A DNA stretch of 64,000 bases from NCBI RefSeq assembly GCF_031846565.1, contig NZ_JAVRHL010000003.1, positions 1-64,000 of the forward strand, in the 5' to 3' direction. A program made the translations under genes and the position numbers. Source of the stretch: Tropicimonas_B omnivorans (lineage in GTDB: Bacteria > Pseudomonadota > Alphaproteobacteria > Rhodobacterales > Rhodobacteraceae). Numbering within the stretch: the first letter of the stretch is position 1; each line of letters begins with the position of its first letter. This document shows, one piece after another, positions 34,979-44,185 of this stretch. Below the pieces are notes generated by a model, which did no database searches, was not told the origin of the DNA, and worked only from the letters and a program-made list of their open reading frames with translations.

Positions 34979-35782
34979 ATGACGCGCCGCATCCTGATCG
35001 GCCTCGCAATCCTCTTCGCCGCGCTCGTGATCGTGCTGCCCGTGGCGGCCATCGTGTCGCGCGCCTTCGCCGACGGGGCGGGGGCCTGGTGGGCGGCGGT
35101 GAGCGAGGCGGAGACGCTCCAAGCCGTGCGGCTGACCGTCATCACAGCGCTGATCGTCCTGCCGCTCAACATCGTCTTCGGCCTCTGCGCGGCCTGGGCC
35201 ATCGCGCGCTTCCGGTTCCCCGGCCGCCGCGCCCTGCTGATCCTGATCGAGATTCCCTTCGCCGTCTCACCGATCATCGCCGGCCTGTGCTTCCTCCTGG
35301 TCTACGGCGCCTACGGACCGATCGGCGGGGCGCTCCAGCCCTGGGGCGTCCAGCTCATGTTCAACCTCACGGGGATCGTGCTCGTCTCCCTCTTCGTGAC
35401 CTGTCCCTTCGTGGTCCGCGAGGTCCTGCCGGTGCTGTCGGTCACCGGGGAGGACGAGGAGAAGGCGGCCCTGACCCTCGGAGCGTCGGGCTGGCAGATC
35501 TTCCGCTTCGTGACCTTTCCGAACATCACCTGGGCGATGGTCTACGGGGCGATCCTCGCGACCGCGCGGGCCATCGGGGAATTCGGTGCGGTCGCCGTCG
35601 TCTCCGGCGCGATCCGTGGCCAGACGATGACGCTGCCCCTGCAGATCGAGCTTCTCTACAACGACTACAACACGACCGGCGCCTTTGCGGCTGCGACGCT
35701 CCTGACGGCGCTCGCCCTCGTGACGCTGGTCCTCCGCGGCCTGATCGCCGCGATCCATCCCGCCCGCGGAGCCACGCCATGA
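34979..35782 (+). CDS. cysW: Sulfate ABC transporter permease CysW
   Basis: A 267-residue inner-membrane permease. CysW features: VAAIVSRAFADGAGAWW, LILIEIPFAVSPIIAGLCF, EDEEKAALTLGASGWQIF (EAA loop), and the conserved ATARAIGEFGAVAVVSGAIR with QIELLYNDYNTTGAFAAATL at the end (short parts diagnostic). The gene overlaps cysA by 4 bases (ATGA). Partner of CysT. Confidence 0.93.
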   Translation: MTRRILIGLAILFAALVIVLPVAAIVSRAFADGAGAWWAAVSEAETLQAVRLTVITALIVLPLNIVFGLCAAWAIARFRFPGRRALLILIEIPFAVSPIIAGLCFLLVYGAYGPIGGALQPWGVQLMFNLTGIVLVSLFVTCPFVVREVLPVLSVTGEDEEKAALTLGASGWQIFRFVTFPNITWAMVYGAILATARAIGEFGAVAVVSGAIRGQTMTLPLQIELLYNDYNTTGAFAAATLLTALALVTLVLRGLIAAIHPARGATP

Positions 35783-36498
35783 CGCTCGACATCGCTTCCA
35801 TCTCGAAATCCTACGAGGGGACGCCCGTGCTGCGGGATGTGTCCCTGACCATCGCGGACGGCGAGTTCGTGGCTCTGCTCGGACCGTCGGGATCGGGAAA
35901 GACCACGCTTCTGAACGTCATCTCGGGACTGGTGACGCCGGATGACGGACGCCTGTTGCTGGACGGCGCGGACATCACGGCGACGCCGGCCGGAGAGCGG
36001 CGCTTCGGCATGGTGTTCCAGAGCTACGCACTCTTCAGGCACATGACCGTCGCGCAGAACATCGCCTTCGGCCTGCGCGTGAGGACGGGGCGGGACCGCC
36101 CCTCCCGCGCACGCCGCGACGCACGGGTCGAGGAGCTTCTGGCACTGATCGAGATGGAGAGCTTCGGCGACCGCTACCCGGCGCAACTGTCGGGCGGTCA
36201 GCAGCAGCGGGTCGCGATGGCCCGCGCGCTTGCCATCGATCCGCGCCTCCTGCTTCTGGACGAGCCGTTCTCGGCGCTCGACGCCCAGGTGCGTCAGTCC
36301 CTCCGGGGCTCGGTCCGCGAGTTGCAGCAAAGGGTCGGCATCGCGTCGATCCTCGTCACGCACGACCAGGCCGAAGCGTTCGCCGTCGCGGATCGCGTCG
36401 TCCTCATGCGCGACGGCCGGATAGAACAGGTCGGCACCGCCAGCGATTTGAAGGAGCGCCCGACCACCGATTTCGTGCGCGACTTCATCGCCTTCTAG
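35779..36498 (+). CDS. cysA: Sulfate ABC transporter ATPase, short form
   Basis: A 239-residue ATPase of the sulfate/thiosulfate importer. Walker A GPSGSGKTTLLN (near residue 35), Q-loop MVFQSYALFRHMTV, signature LSGGQQQRVAMARAL, Walker B LLLLDEPFSALD and H-loop VTHDQAEAF are all intact. It stops right after the nucleotide-binding domain (KERPTTDFVRDFIAF), whereas E. coli CysA has about 365 residues with a C-terminal TOBE-like regulatory domain. The missing domain is a genuine short form, as no continuation is found in other frames. ATGA overlap with cysW. Confidence 0.9.
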   Translation: MTLDIASISKSYEGTPVLRDVSLTIADGEFVALLGPSGSGKTTLLNVISGLVTPDDGRLLLDGADITATPAGERRFGMVFQSYALFRHMTVAQNIAFGLRVRTGRDRPSRARRDARVEELLALIEMESFGDRYPAQLSGGQQQRVAMARALAIDPRLLLLDEPFSALDAQVRQSLRGSVRELQQRVGIASILVTHDQAEAFAVADRVVLMRDGRIEQVGTASDLKERPTTDFVRDFIAF

Positions 36499-36535
36499 AG
36501 CGGGATCCCGGGGCCCGTCTCCCCCGGCGCCGAAC

Positions 36536-36552
36536 CGGCACTCCCGGTGCCG
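36536..36552. terminator. Possible terminator hairpin after cysA
   Basis: CGGCAC (36536-36541) pairs with GTGCCG (36547-36552) around a five-base loop, about 40 bases after the cysA stop and before the next gene. No T tract follows, so the call is weak. Confidence 0.3.
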
Positions 36553-36687
36553 CCGTCATCCGCGCCGGTGGTTCCTGCCGGCGCCCGCCCTACACTCCTT
36601 GTCGAAATCCGGATGCACGCCCAGGGCCGGGTCTTTCCCCCCGCCTGCGGGGCGCCTCCGGGCCGACCTTGTTGATCGAGAGCCCAA

Positions 36688-37635
36688 ATGTGCCGAGTCC
36701 TTGCCTATATCGGACCCGAACTCCCCCTCGAAAGCCTGCTCCTGACGCCCGAGAACAGCCTGGTGAACCAGAGCCTCGATCCCGAACTGCATCCGCTTTT
36801 GCAGCTCGCGGGCTGGGGCTTCGGCGCGTGGAGCGAGCATCTGCTGAAGCCGGAGGAGCCGCTGATCTATCATCGTCCCATTGCGGCCTTCTACGACGAC
36901 AACGCCAAGACCATCATTCCAAGCCTGCAGGCGAGCACCATGCTCGCCCATGTCCGCGCGGCGGCCTACAACTCGAGCACCGTCCTTGCGGATGAGAACT
37001 GCCATCCCTTCTCGTTCGACGGCACGCCCTGGATCATCGCGCAGAACGGATCCCTGCCGAACTGGCGCCTTCTCCAGGCGGAGCTCCTCGATCATTGCAA
37101 GACCGAGTATCTCTCCCAGATGAAGGGCACGACGGACACCGAATTCCTTTATGTCCTGCTCCTGTCGCTGCTCGAGGGCAATTCGGATGCGGACATGCAG
37201 CGGGCGTTCGAGCGGATGCTGTCCCTCATCCTGGACGCCATGAAGACGCTGGATCTCGTGAAGCTGACCAAGCTCAAGATCGCCCTCGTCGCCCCCAACC
37301 GCATCATCGGGGTGAATTTCGGTCTCGGCCATTCGGGCGAGACAAAGATCGATGCAGACTGGAGGCAGCTGCGCAAGTCCGGGTCCGGGGACGACCGGTC
37401 GCTTTCGATGCTGATCGAGCCGATGTACCTGCTGATGGGCAAGAATTTCGAGCAGTACGAGGGGACCTACAAGGTCGATGTCTGCGATGCGGGCGAAGCG
37501 ACCGCCGCGATCTTCGCCTCCGAGCCGTTGACAGAGGAGGGCGATGACTGGATCGAGATCGGATTCAACGAGATGGTCGCGCTCGACCGGTCCGGCGGCA
37601 CCCTGTCGAAAACCGTCAGCCGGCTGAACACGTGA
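36688..37635 (+). CDS. Class II glutamine amidotransferase (YafJ-like)
   Basis: A 315-residue N-terminal-nucleophile amidotransferase. Cys2 in MCRVLAYIG becomes the catalytic nucleophile after removal of Met. Further glutaminase-site features are TMLAHVRAAA with the conserved Arg, ENCHPFSFDGTPWIIAQNGSL with the Asn-Gly oxyanion region, and TTDTEFLYVLLL. It contains only the glutaminase domain plus a C-terminal extension, so the acceptor reaction is unknown. Family members such as YafJ are also standalone. It precedes the hydrolase-like gene at 37694 by 58 bases and may be in the same unit. The ribosome site is weak. Confidence 0.85.
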   Translation: MCRVLAYIGPELPLESLLLTPENSLVNQSLDPELHPLLQLAGWGFGAWSEHLLKPEEPLIYHRPIAAFYDDNAKTIIPSLQASTMLAHVRAAAYNSSTVLADENCHPFSFDGTPWIIAQNGSLPNWRLLQAELLDHCKTEYLSQMKGTTDTEFLYVLLLSLLEGNSDADMQRAFERMLSLILDAMKTLDLVKLTKLKIALVAPNRIIGVNFGLGHSGETKIDADWRQLRKSGSGDDRSLSMLIEPMYLLMGKNFEQYEGTYKVDVCDAGEATAAIFASEPLTEEGDDWIEIGFNEMVALDRSGGTLSKTVSRLNT

Positions 37636-37693
37636 TGCTGCGGAGAGGAGGCCCGGCGCCGATCCGGCCGCTGGCGGGGGCAGGGGACGGCTG

Positions 37694-38269
37694 ATGGCGG
37701 ATCGTTTTACCACGTTTGCGGACCTGAAAGCCGCGGCCGAGGCGGGAGTGGATTACCGCATCCGCCTCGATGATCGTGGATCCCCGGCCGTCATCCTTGC
37801 GCCCCATGGCGGTACGATCGAGCCGGAAACCGCCGAACTGGCCGAAGCGATCGCCGGCGACGATCTGTCTTTCTACCTCTTCGAGGCCCTGAAGCCGGGC
37901 GCGCACGGCGATTTCCACCTGACATCCCATCGTTACGACGAACCCCGCGCCCTCGATCTCGTCGGGCGATCGGAACGCGCCGTCGCCCTGCACGGGCGGC
38001 GGGATGACGGGACCAATACGGTCTGGCTTGGCGGTCGTGATGCCGCGTTGCGCGATGCCATCGGAACAGCTCTCGAAACGTCCGGTTTCGACGCCGCGCG
38101 CAACGACAGGCTGCCGGGCGAGCATCCGGACAACATCTGCAACCGAACGCGGTCGGGCCGCGGGGTGCAGCTCGAGCTGCCGCGGTCCTTGCGCCATGTC
38201 CTGGCGGACGAGGCCGAAACCGCTCGAACCTTCTGCACCGCCATTCGAAAGGCCCTCGGCGCCGTGTAA
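37694..38269 (+). CDS. Poly-gamma-glutamate hydrolase-family protein
   Basis: A 191-residue protein resembling phage-type zinc poly-gamma-glutamate hydrolases (DUF867/PghP). Key features are VILAPHGGTIEPETAEL with metal ligands H and E, DDLSFYLFEALKPG, DFHLTSHRYDEPRAL with H residues, AVALHGRRDDGTNTVWLGG with another H, and NRTRSGRGVQLELPRSLR. These zinc peptidases cleave gamma-glutamyl capsules and are common in prophages. No phage genes flank it here. The protein has no signal peptide, so it would act in the cytoplasm or after lysis. Confidence 0.75.
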   Translation: MADRFTTFADLKAAAEAGVDYRIRLDDRGSPAVILAPHGGTIEPETAELAEAIAGDDLSFYLFEALKPGAHGDFHLTSHRYDEPRALDLVGRSERAVALHGRRDDGTNTVWLGGRDAALRDAIGTALETSGFDAARNDRLPGEHPDNICNRTRSGRGVQLELPRSLRHVLADEAETARTFCTAIRKALGAV

Positions 38270-38680
38270 CTTCTGCCGGGCAGCGGTCATGCCTGGGCCT
38301 GACGACATGTGTCACCGCATCCTTGCTCGCAGACCATCAGTGGCCGGCGGGGCCGGGCGATCGTGCTTCCCGTTGAGCAAGTGAGCCCGCCCCGCTCGGT
38401 GGACCGGTTTCGGCATCGGTGCATGAAGGAACCCGGCGCCAAGAGCGGGGCGGCCACCGAAGCGGCACCGGATTGCGAAGCCGACCTATTCATCCAATCG
38501 GGCGCCGCGGGCGGGAAGCCTAAGGGGGAACTCCGGGCCGCCGCTCATCGGGCTCGAACCGGTTAATCAGGGAGCGAGGCACGCTTATCCTGTTAACTGC
38601 TTGACTCGTCAAAACTCGCAATCTCCAGCGAATCACATAAGCCTGAAAGATGAACGAAGGGTAAGAGGCGAGGTGGTTGG
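38270..38680. other. Intergenic region upstream of the GH16 gene
   Basis: A 411-base gap with no recognisable coding frame. The last 100 bases are noticeably AT-richer than the rest of the window, as expected for a promoter; a TTGACT near 38602 could be a -35 element but no matching -10 was convincing. A GAGGTGG ribosome site ends the region. Confidence 0.4.
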
Positions 38681-39460
38681 ATGCGTAAATTTATCTTGGT
38701 ACTGGCGGGTATCTTCATGGGGAATGCGGCGATGGCTCAAGGCTTCAGTGAAGACTTCGGCTCCCTGAGAAACGATCTCTGGCATGTGGCTGAGTATGAC
38801 TTCGACCATCCGATGTTCGACACGGATTGGAAGACCGATCACGCTACCGTCGCGGACGGCCTGACCCTGCGTCTTGCGCCGCAAGCCGGAAAGGCGAATG
38901 GCTTCACCGGCGGCTCCATCCGCCGGACCTTGCCCACGCAATACGGCCGGTACAGCGCGATCATCCATCCCGCGGCGGGGGAGGGGCTCGTGACCGGTTT
39001 CTTCACCTATACCGGCCCTGCCTACGGCACGCGTCACGACGAGATCGACATCGAGTTTCTGGGCAAGGACACGACCCGGCTTCATGCGGCATGGTTCGTC
39101 GATGGCGAGCTGAACTCCCGCTTCATCGATCTCGGGTACGATGCCGCCGATGCGCCCCGCCTTTATGCCTTCGACTGGTTGCCGGACCGAATTCGCTGGT
39201 ACGCGGATGGCAAGATGATCCTCGAGATCACGGAAGCCGACGGCCCGCTGCCGCACGTGCCCGGAATGCTGTTTGCCAATCTCTGGGCGGCGGATCATTC
39301 CGTCGCGATCTGGTCGGGAAAGACCCGTCCCGACATCTCTGCGACGGCCCGATTGAATTGCGCGAGCTTTGCGCCCTGGACCGGATCCGGCTTCGACGCT
39401 CCTCGGCAATCTTGCGACGGCGCGTCCGGAACCGAACGTCTTGCATCGGCCAGTCGCTGA
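38681..39460 (+). CDS. Secreted glycoside hydrolase family 16 glycanase
   Basis: A 259-residue GH16 enzyme with a signal peptide (LVLAGIFMGNAAMA, cleaved near residue 18). The catalytic ExDxxE signature is HDEIDIEFLGKD near residue 120, where the two outer glutamates act as nucleophile and acid/base. GRYSAIIHPAAGEGLVTGFF, YAFDWLPDRIRWYADG and the tryptophan-rich end match bacterial beta-1,3-1,4-glucanases/ExoK-type depolymerases. It is convergent with the CsgG-like gene of the glycan locus and is probably the processing or turnover enzyme for that polymer. Exact linkage specificity cannot be read from sequence. Confidence 0.87.
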   Translation: MRKFILVLAGIFMGNAAMAQGFSEDFGSLRNDLWHVAEYDFDHPMFDTDWKTDHATVADGLTLRLAPQAGKANGFTGGSIRRTLPTQYGRYSAIIHPAAGEGLVTGFFTYTGPAYGTRHDEIDIEFLGKDTTRLHAAWFVDGELNSRFIDLGYDAADAPRLYAFDWLPDRIRWYADGKMILEITEADGPLPHVPGMLFANLWAADHSVAIWSGKTRPDISATARLNCASFAPWTGSGFDAPRQSCDGASGTERLASASR

Positions 39461-39635
39461 GGCGTCGGCACTGCATGCAGATGCCCTGCGCTGCAGGACC
39501 TCCATGCCGGTGCTGATTCTCACTGCAACTGCCACTGCGATTCGCCTTCGATTTTGCTGCTCTCTCGTTCGTCTCGATCAGGGATAGACCAGGGGGTTTA
39601 ACAGGAAGCTAAAATCCACGCCTTGCGGGATAATT

Positions 39636-40964
39636 TTAGTCATCGCCACCTGGAGACATGAGGCGTCGACGCAGTCGGGACCGGGTGTTCGAATCGGCAA
39701 GGCCGTTCGCGTTCAGCCCCTCGGCGGACTGGAAATGCGCCAAGGCGGTCTGCGTCGCCGAATCGTATCGTCCGGAGGTCTGCGGCAGGTAGCCCAGGAT
39801 CACCAATCCGGTCTGCAACGCCCGGAGCTCGGGTCCCTTCGGCGCGGCCACGATCTCGGGGCGGACGATCACCGGGGGAACCGCAACGTTGGCCGGGGTC
39901 GCGACGGGGGGCGGGGCGGGAGCGGGAGTGGCTGCGGGAGCGCGTGACGCAGCCCGCGTCGCGACGGGCGCAGGCGGCGCGCTTGAGCTGCTGGCGATCA
40001 CTGCCGGTGTGGGTGCGGCGACCAGGGCGAGCGGCTCCGGTCCCGTGTCGGTGGCGCGGCCGGAGGAGGAGACCGCGGCGACGGGTGTCGGAGCCGTTCG
40101 CCCCTCGGTCAGGCAGGTCTGGTAATCGACGCCCGAATGGCGGCCGAGGAGGCCGATGACCCCCAGTTCGATCAGGTTGCGCACCGCCTGGCTTTCGGAT
40201 TCCAGCGAGGAGAATTCCAGCGTCAGGTCGAAGGGACGCAACTTGATCAGCCCCGCCGCGCCCGACTTCCAGCTGCGTCCGACGACGACCATGGAATTGG
40301 AAACGGACGCACCCGGCAGGACCTGCCGCGTCTTGTAGTTCACCAGGTGGAGATCGACCGTCACGACGCTCAGGGTGCGCTTGCCGGACACGCCGACCGC
40401 ACCGATCGTTTCATCAAGTTCGGTCGGCGCGGCGGCAAACCCCGCCTCCCGCTCGTGCACACCGCGATCGAGTTGAGAGATCGAGCCCCGGATGTAGTAT
40501 TCCGGTTTCGGATCGCCCCGCTTGGTATCCTCCGCGACGATGACGTTGAGCCCGGTGCCGCGTACGTGGGTCTGATCGAGGAAAACATACGCGCCGCTGC
40601 TGCGGTTCATCTGGCTGATGGCATTGATCAGCATGTCGTCCGCGCCGATCGGCAGCTTGCGTGTGCGATCGGGAATATCGCTCGAGGACAGCGTCGTCCG
40701 TCCGCCGCCACGCGCGAGCAACAGACGATCCATGCAGGCCAGCGACTGGCTGAAGGACGTGATGTTGCGCACCGGGGCGGCGTCCGGCTGCATCGTCCGT
40801 ATGGCGGTCGCGGGCGAGGGGCCGCCGCAGCCGCCGGCGACGCCGATCAGAAGGCCGAACGCCCCCCACCTGCCGGCCCGGCCGAGCGCTTCGCGAAGGG
40901 ACGGCCAACGGCCGCGACTGGGAGTGTTACGCGTCATGGGCTCTGTCCGGTTTCGGTTTCCCAT
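39636..40964 (-). CDS. CsgG/HfaB-like outer-membrane lipoprotein with peptidoglycan-binding tail
   Basis: A 442-residue lipoprotein; signal AFGLLIGVAGGC has a lipobox cysteine near residue 46 of a start at 40964, which is preceded by GGGAGGAACG. Residues about 60-290 match the CsgG/HfaB fold: ITSFSQSLACMDRLLL, LPIGADDMLINAISQMN, YYIRGSISQLDR, LSVVTVDLHLVNYKTRQVLP and AVRNLIELGVIGLLGR. CsgG forms a nonameric pore for curli subunits. A proline/alanine linker leads to a C-terminal peptidoglycan-binding domain (LRALQTGLVILGYLP...ALAHFQSAEGL, about 380-440), not found in CsgG. It is the last gene of a minus-strand glycan operon, which suggests a polysaccharide exit pore. No curlin gene is nearby. 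Confidence 0.78.
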   Translation of the reverse strand: MGNRNRTEPMTRNTPSRGRWPSLREALGRAGRWGAFGLLIGVAGGCGGPSPATAIRTMQPDAAPVRNITSFSQSLACMDRLLLARGGGRTTLSSSDIPDRTRKLPIGADDMLINAISQMNRSSGAYVFLDQTHVRGTGLNVIVAEDTKRGDPKPEYYIRGSISQLDRGVHEREAGFAAAPTELDETIGAVGVSGKRTLSVVTVDLHLVNYKTRQVLPGASVSNSMVVVGRSWKSGAAGLIKLRPFDLTLEFSSLESESQAVRNLIELGVIGLLGRHSGVDYQTCLTEGRTAPTPVAAVSSSGRATDTGPEPLALVAAPTPAVIASSSSAPPAPVATRAASRAPAATPAPAPPPVATPANVAVPPVIVRPEIVAAPKGPELRALQTGLVILGYLPQTSGRYDSATQTALAHFQSAEGLNANGLADSNTRSRLRRRLMSPGGDD

Positions 40965-41019
40965 CGTTCCTCCCTGCTACAGCAACAAGCTTAAGGCTTC
41001 CTGAGCCCGGGTGAGGTTT

Positions 41020-42315
41020 TCACGGCAGAAGCGGGCCGAACGCCTTGTAGTGCAGCGCTTCGAGCACGATGGCGTTGGTGTTGAGCGCAAGGATGTCGTT
41101 CGCGCGTCCATCGGCCTCGTACCGGCCGGCCGCCCACCCTCCGTCACCTGCAAGATCGGCAAGCTCGGTGCGCAGGAGGGCGGTGTATTCGGTGTCGTAG
41201 ATCGCGTCCCAGCCGAAGGCGGCCTTCAGGCTGACGGTGCGCAGTTCGGGGAAGAACTCCCCATCCTCCGTGACGACCGCCCAATCCTCGCCGTTGCTGA
41301 AGACCGAGCTGTAGAGAAAGCTCGGCTTCTGATCGATATGGTCTTCGGAGACGGCGGTCAGCTGCCCGGTTCGCGCGTGGCGGCGCTCCTGCGCGCGGTA
41401 GAGCGTTGCCGCCAGGCGGCCTGCCTCCGCATTGAAGCCCATTTCGAGACCCTGAAGGATGTAGGGTTCGCTCAGAACGGGCGTGATCGCACCGAAGCTT
41501 GCGGCGCTGCGCAGGTCGACGGCGACGCGGGTCCCCTCGATGCGGCGCCAGTCGATCACCCGTCCCGCAGAGATGGCCGAGGTGGCATCCAGCCCCCAGA
41601 GCGCCGCGGCGCGGGCGGCGTATTGCTCGTAGCCGATACGCCCTTCCTGAAGATAGACGAGCCCGTCGGCCTCCCGCTCCGTGCCGATCAGTTCCCCCGC
41701 AACGGCCATTCCGTCGAGATGCCACTTTGAGAGAACGCCGCGAATCCAGTCCCGGAAGCGCGGGTGATGCTCCTCGAGGACCCTGAGGGCCACGAGAAGG
41801 CGGCCCATGTCGATTGCGGACCAGCCGATGCCGTCCGGCGTTGCGCTGTTGCCGTAATCCACCATGGCGAGGGTGCGGGTGTGGTAGGCCTTGTTGGGCA
41901 ATTGCCCGTCCACCAGGTCCATCTCTCCGAAGCTCTTCAGAAGCTTGTCGGCGCGCCAGCCGAGCTCGGCGTCATCGATGATGTCCAGCTTCCGGGCCGC
42001 GACGAGGGAGAGGATATAGGAGGCCTGATCCCACATCGTCGAGGAGGGGTATCCCGCGACGGAACTGACGAGGCCGGTGCCTGCGTCGGTATTGGCCTCC
42101 ATGTAGCGCCACGCGATGACGGCCGCTTCGCGGTCGGCGGCATCGAGGGCGCGTGGCGGTTGCGCCACAAGCTCGGGCGGTTCGGTCAGGTCCAGCGCGG
42201 CCAGCGCGCGGGAGCCGAACCGGCCGGCACCATCCGCGGTGACCGCCAGGCCGGTGGCGAAAACGAGACCGGCGAGAAACAGCAGGCTCGGGCGAAGCGA
42301 GAAGGAAGGCGTCAT
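41020..42315 (-). CDS. Secreted DUF3131 protein (copy 1)
   Basis: A 431-residue protein with a signal peptide (LLFLAGLVFATGLAVTADG). The DUF3131 domain, an all-helical glucoamylase-like barrel by family description, covers most of the chain: AVIAWRYMEANTDAGTGLV, GYPSSTMWDQASYILSLVAA, LPNKAYHTRTL, GYEQYAARAAALWGLD and NTNAIVLEALHYKAFGPLL. Acidic residues in the WD and D-rich loops could be catalytic but none is proven. It lies 13 bases downstream of the GT2 synthase, so it likely acts on the nascent glycan in the periplasm. The second, larger copy is at 50750-52444. Confidence 0.82.
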   Translation of the reverse strand: MTPSFSLRPSLLFLAGLVFATGLAVTADGAGRFGSRALAALDLTEPPELVAQPPRALDAADREAAVIAWRYMEANTDAGTGLVSSVAGYPSSTMWDQASYILSLVAARKLDIIDDAELGWRADKLLKSFGEMDLVDGQLPNKAYHTRTLAMVDYGNSATPDGIGWSAIDMGRLLVALRVLEEHHPRFRDWIRGVLSKWHLDGMAVAGELIGTEREADGLVYLQEGRIGYEQYAARAAALWGLDATSAISAGRVIDWRRIEGTRVAVDLRSAASFGAITPVLSEPYILQGLEMGFNAEAGRLAATLYRAQERRHARTGQLTAVSEDHIDQKPSFLYSSVFSNGEDWAVVTEDGEFFPELRTVSLKAAFGWDAIYDTEYTALLRTELADLAGDGGWAAGRYEADGRANDILALNTNAIVLEALHYKAFGPLLP

Positions 42316-42328
42316 CGTCGGATCCTCG

Positions 42329-44185
42329 TCAGGGCGTGGCGGTGAGTGGCGGGGCGGGCAGTGAGGCGGAAGCGGGCGGGACCGATGGCGCGCCCGGCTC
42401 CGTATCGGGGCGCCAGAGCGCGGCCAGTGCGATCTGCCCGACGGCCAGCATGTTCCAGCCGAGCCAGAATGCGTTCACCGTCAGCATGGACAGCGCGTAC
42501 CCATCGGCCCCCGAGAGGTGCTGGACTATCCCCCAGCACAGTGCTCCGGCCATCACCCCGAGAAGAACCACGTTGGGCATCACCCGCTTGAGAGACGGCG
42601 AGATGACAGGCGTCTTCGGCGTGGGCGGGAAGCGCGGGCGTCGTCCCCGCGCCACGGCCCACATGGCGCGGATCTGAAGAGGCAGGGAGGCGACGCTCAT
42701 CGCGCGGCCATGGTGGATATTGTATCCCTTGCACCCCGCCAGCATGGCCAGCTCGTTCAGGACCAGCATGGGCATCAGGTGGAGGAAGAAGTCGGCCGAA
42801 TAGGCGTCGACCGGGGCGATTCCGAAGGCCAGCGCCACGGCCGGCGCCAGGAGCAGGACCGGAGCCCAGAGCGTACTGAAATAGGACCAGAAGGTCGCGG
42901 CATAGTGCAGCCGGGTGCGCCACGGCATGCCGCGCCGGAACAGCGGATTGTCCCGCAGCATGATGTCGAAGGTGCCGCCGGCATATTTCAGACGCTGGGT
43001 GCTCCAGGCGTCGATCGACCAGGGCGAGAGCATGCGGCACTCGATCTGGGGATGATAGACGGATCTCCACCCCGAGGCGGCGTCGGAATGCAGGTGGATC
43101 GAGGTCAGGATGTCTTCGGAGACGTGATAGCGGTACGGCTGCATCGGGGTCCGCCGCAGGACGGGCGCGGCGAGGGCGCCACGGCGAAAGAAGCGGGCCG
43201 CGATCCGGTCGAGGAGGCGGCGCTGGTGACCCAGTGCACCCTGGAAGACGGCGTCGCGCCGGTGGATCGATCCCGCTCCGCAGCAGAACGAGGCGCCGTT
43301 GCGGTTCCTCCGCCGCTGGATCACGTCGAAGAACAGCATGGCATCGGAGCGGAAGGGATCGGCCCCGACGCGGTCCATGCCGGTCAGCCGCCGCATCAGC
43401 GGGGCGAGGCGCGATGCGGGCCGGGCGAGACGCCGGCCGGCGCGGCGCGCGAGCCAGTCCTCCCACGGAGTGCCCTCGGGGATGTCGTAGAACCAGTGCG
43501 GCGTCTGCACCCAGGCGACGCCGGGGTCGCGGAAATACCCCATCGTGTTGAGCAGGAAGCCCGGCAGGACCCGGGTGTCGGCGTCGCAGATCACGACGAA
43601 ATCGCCGGCCGTGCGGAACAGCGCATTGCGCAGGTTGCCCGCCTTGAACCCCACGTTGTCGTCGCGCCGGAAGTACCCCACCCCTTCACGACGCGCGAGC
43701 GCCGCCATCTCGGCGCGGTCGCCGTCGTCACAGAGATGGATGCGCAGCACGGTGCCCTCCGGCACCCGCAGCTGCCGCGCCGCCGCGATCGACGGGGCAA
43801 CAACCTCCACCTCCTCGTCGTAGCTGGTGATGAAGAGATCCACCTCGATCGGACCGTCCCCGCCCAGCCCCGCTTCCGCGCGAAGGGCCGGTGCCGGCAA
43901 TTGCGGAGTGTCGCCTTCGCGCCAGATGTCGTGGAAGAACAGGAAGGTGCCCAGGAGGCCGAGCGTCTCGGCCGAGGCGACGAGCACCGAGAACGCCATC
44001 GCATCGGGGTTGAGCGAGGAGGTCCAGCGCCAGAGCAGGTACCAGATGCCGCACCCGATGGTCGCCCCGGCAAGCAGATGCCAGATCTGCTCCTGCCGCG
44101 CCGAATGCGGCGGGACCTGCGGCGGAAAACGGTTTTCGTACCGGCGGAAATAGGGTGTCATCGATGTCGCTTCCTGCTGCATCAT
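42329..44185 (-). CDS. Processive family-2 glycosyltransferase (cellulose-synthase-like)
   Basis: A 618-residue inner-membrane synthase. Two N-terminal helices (HLLAGATIGCGIWYLLW; AFSVLVASAETLGLLGTFLFF, part shown) are followed by the catalytic domain with IHLCDDGDRAEM (first Asp), VVICDADTRVLPG (DxD), YHVSEDILTSI (TED-like) and STQRLKYAGGTFD. The last replaces the QxxRW motif of cellulose synthases by QRLKY. About five C-terminal helices follow. No PilZ domain is present, so c-di-GMP control of the BcsA type is not expected. It overlaps the upstream gene by 4 bases (ATGATG/TGA). It is the core enzyme of the locus; the sugar donor is unknown. Confidence 0.88.
   Translation of the reverse strand: MMQQEATSMTPYFRRYENRFPPQVPPHSARQEQIWHLLAGATIGCGIWYLLWRWTSSLNPDAMAFSVLVASAETLGLLGTFLFFHDIWREGDTPQLPAPALRAEAGLGGDGPIEVDLFITSYDEEVEVVAPSIAAARQLRVPEGTVLRIHLCDDGDRAEMAALARREGVGYFRRDDNVGFKAGNLRNALFRTAGDFVVICDADTRVLPGFLLNTMGYFRDPGVAWVQTPHWFYDIPEGTPWEDWLARRAGRRLARPASRLAPLMRRLTGMDRVGADPFRSDAMLFFDVIQRRRNRNGASFCCGAGSIHRRDAVFQGALGHQRRLLDRIAARFFRRGALAAPVLRRTPMQPYRYHVSEDILTSIHLHSDAASGWRSVYHPQIECRMLSPWSIDAWSTQRLKYAGGTFDIMLRDNPLFRRGMPWRTRLHYAATFWSYFSTLWAPVLLLAPAVALAFGIAPVDAYSADFFLHLMPMLVLNELAMLAGCKGYNIHHGRAMSVASLPLQIRAMWAVARGRRPRFPPTPKTPVISPSLKRVMPNVVLLGVMAGALCWGIVQHLSGADGYALSMLTVNAFWLGWNMLAVGQIALAALWRPDTEPGAPSVPPASASLPAPPLTATP

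Noticed and set aside
32878..35277. 799-codon minus-strand frame across cysP, cysT and cysW
   Set aside because: Antisense to three well supported genes and contains no recognisable domain.
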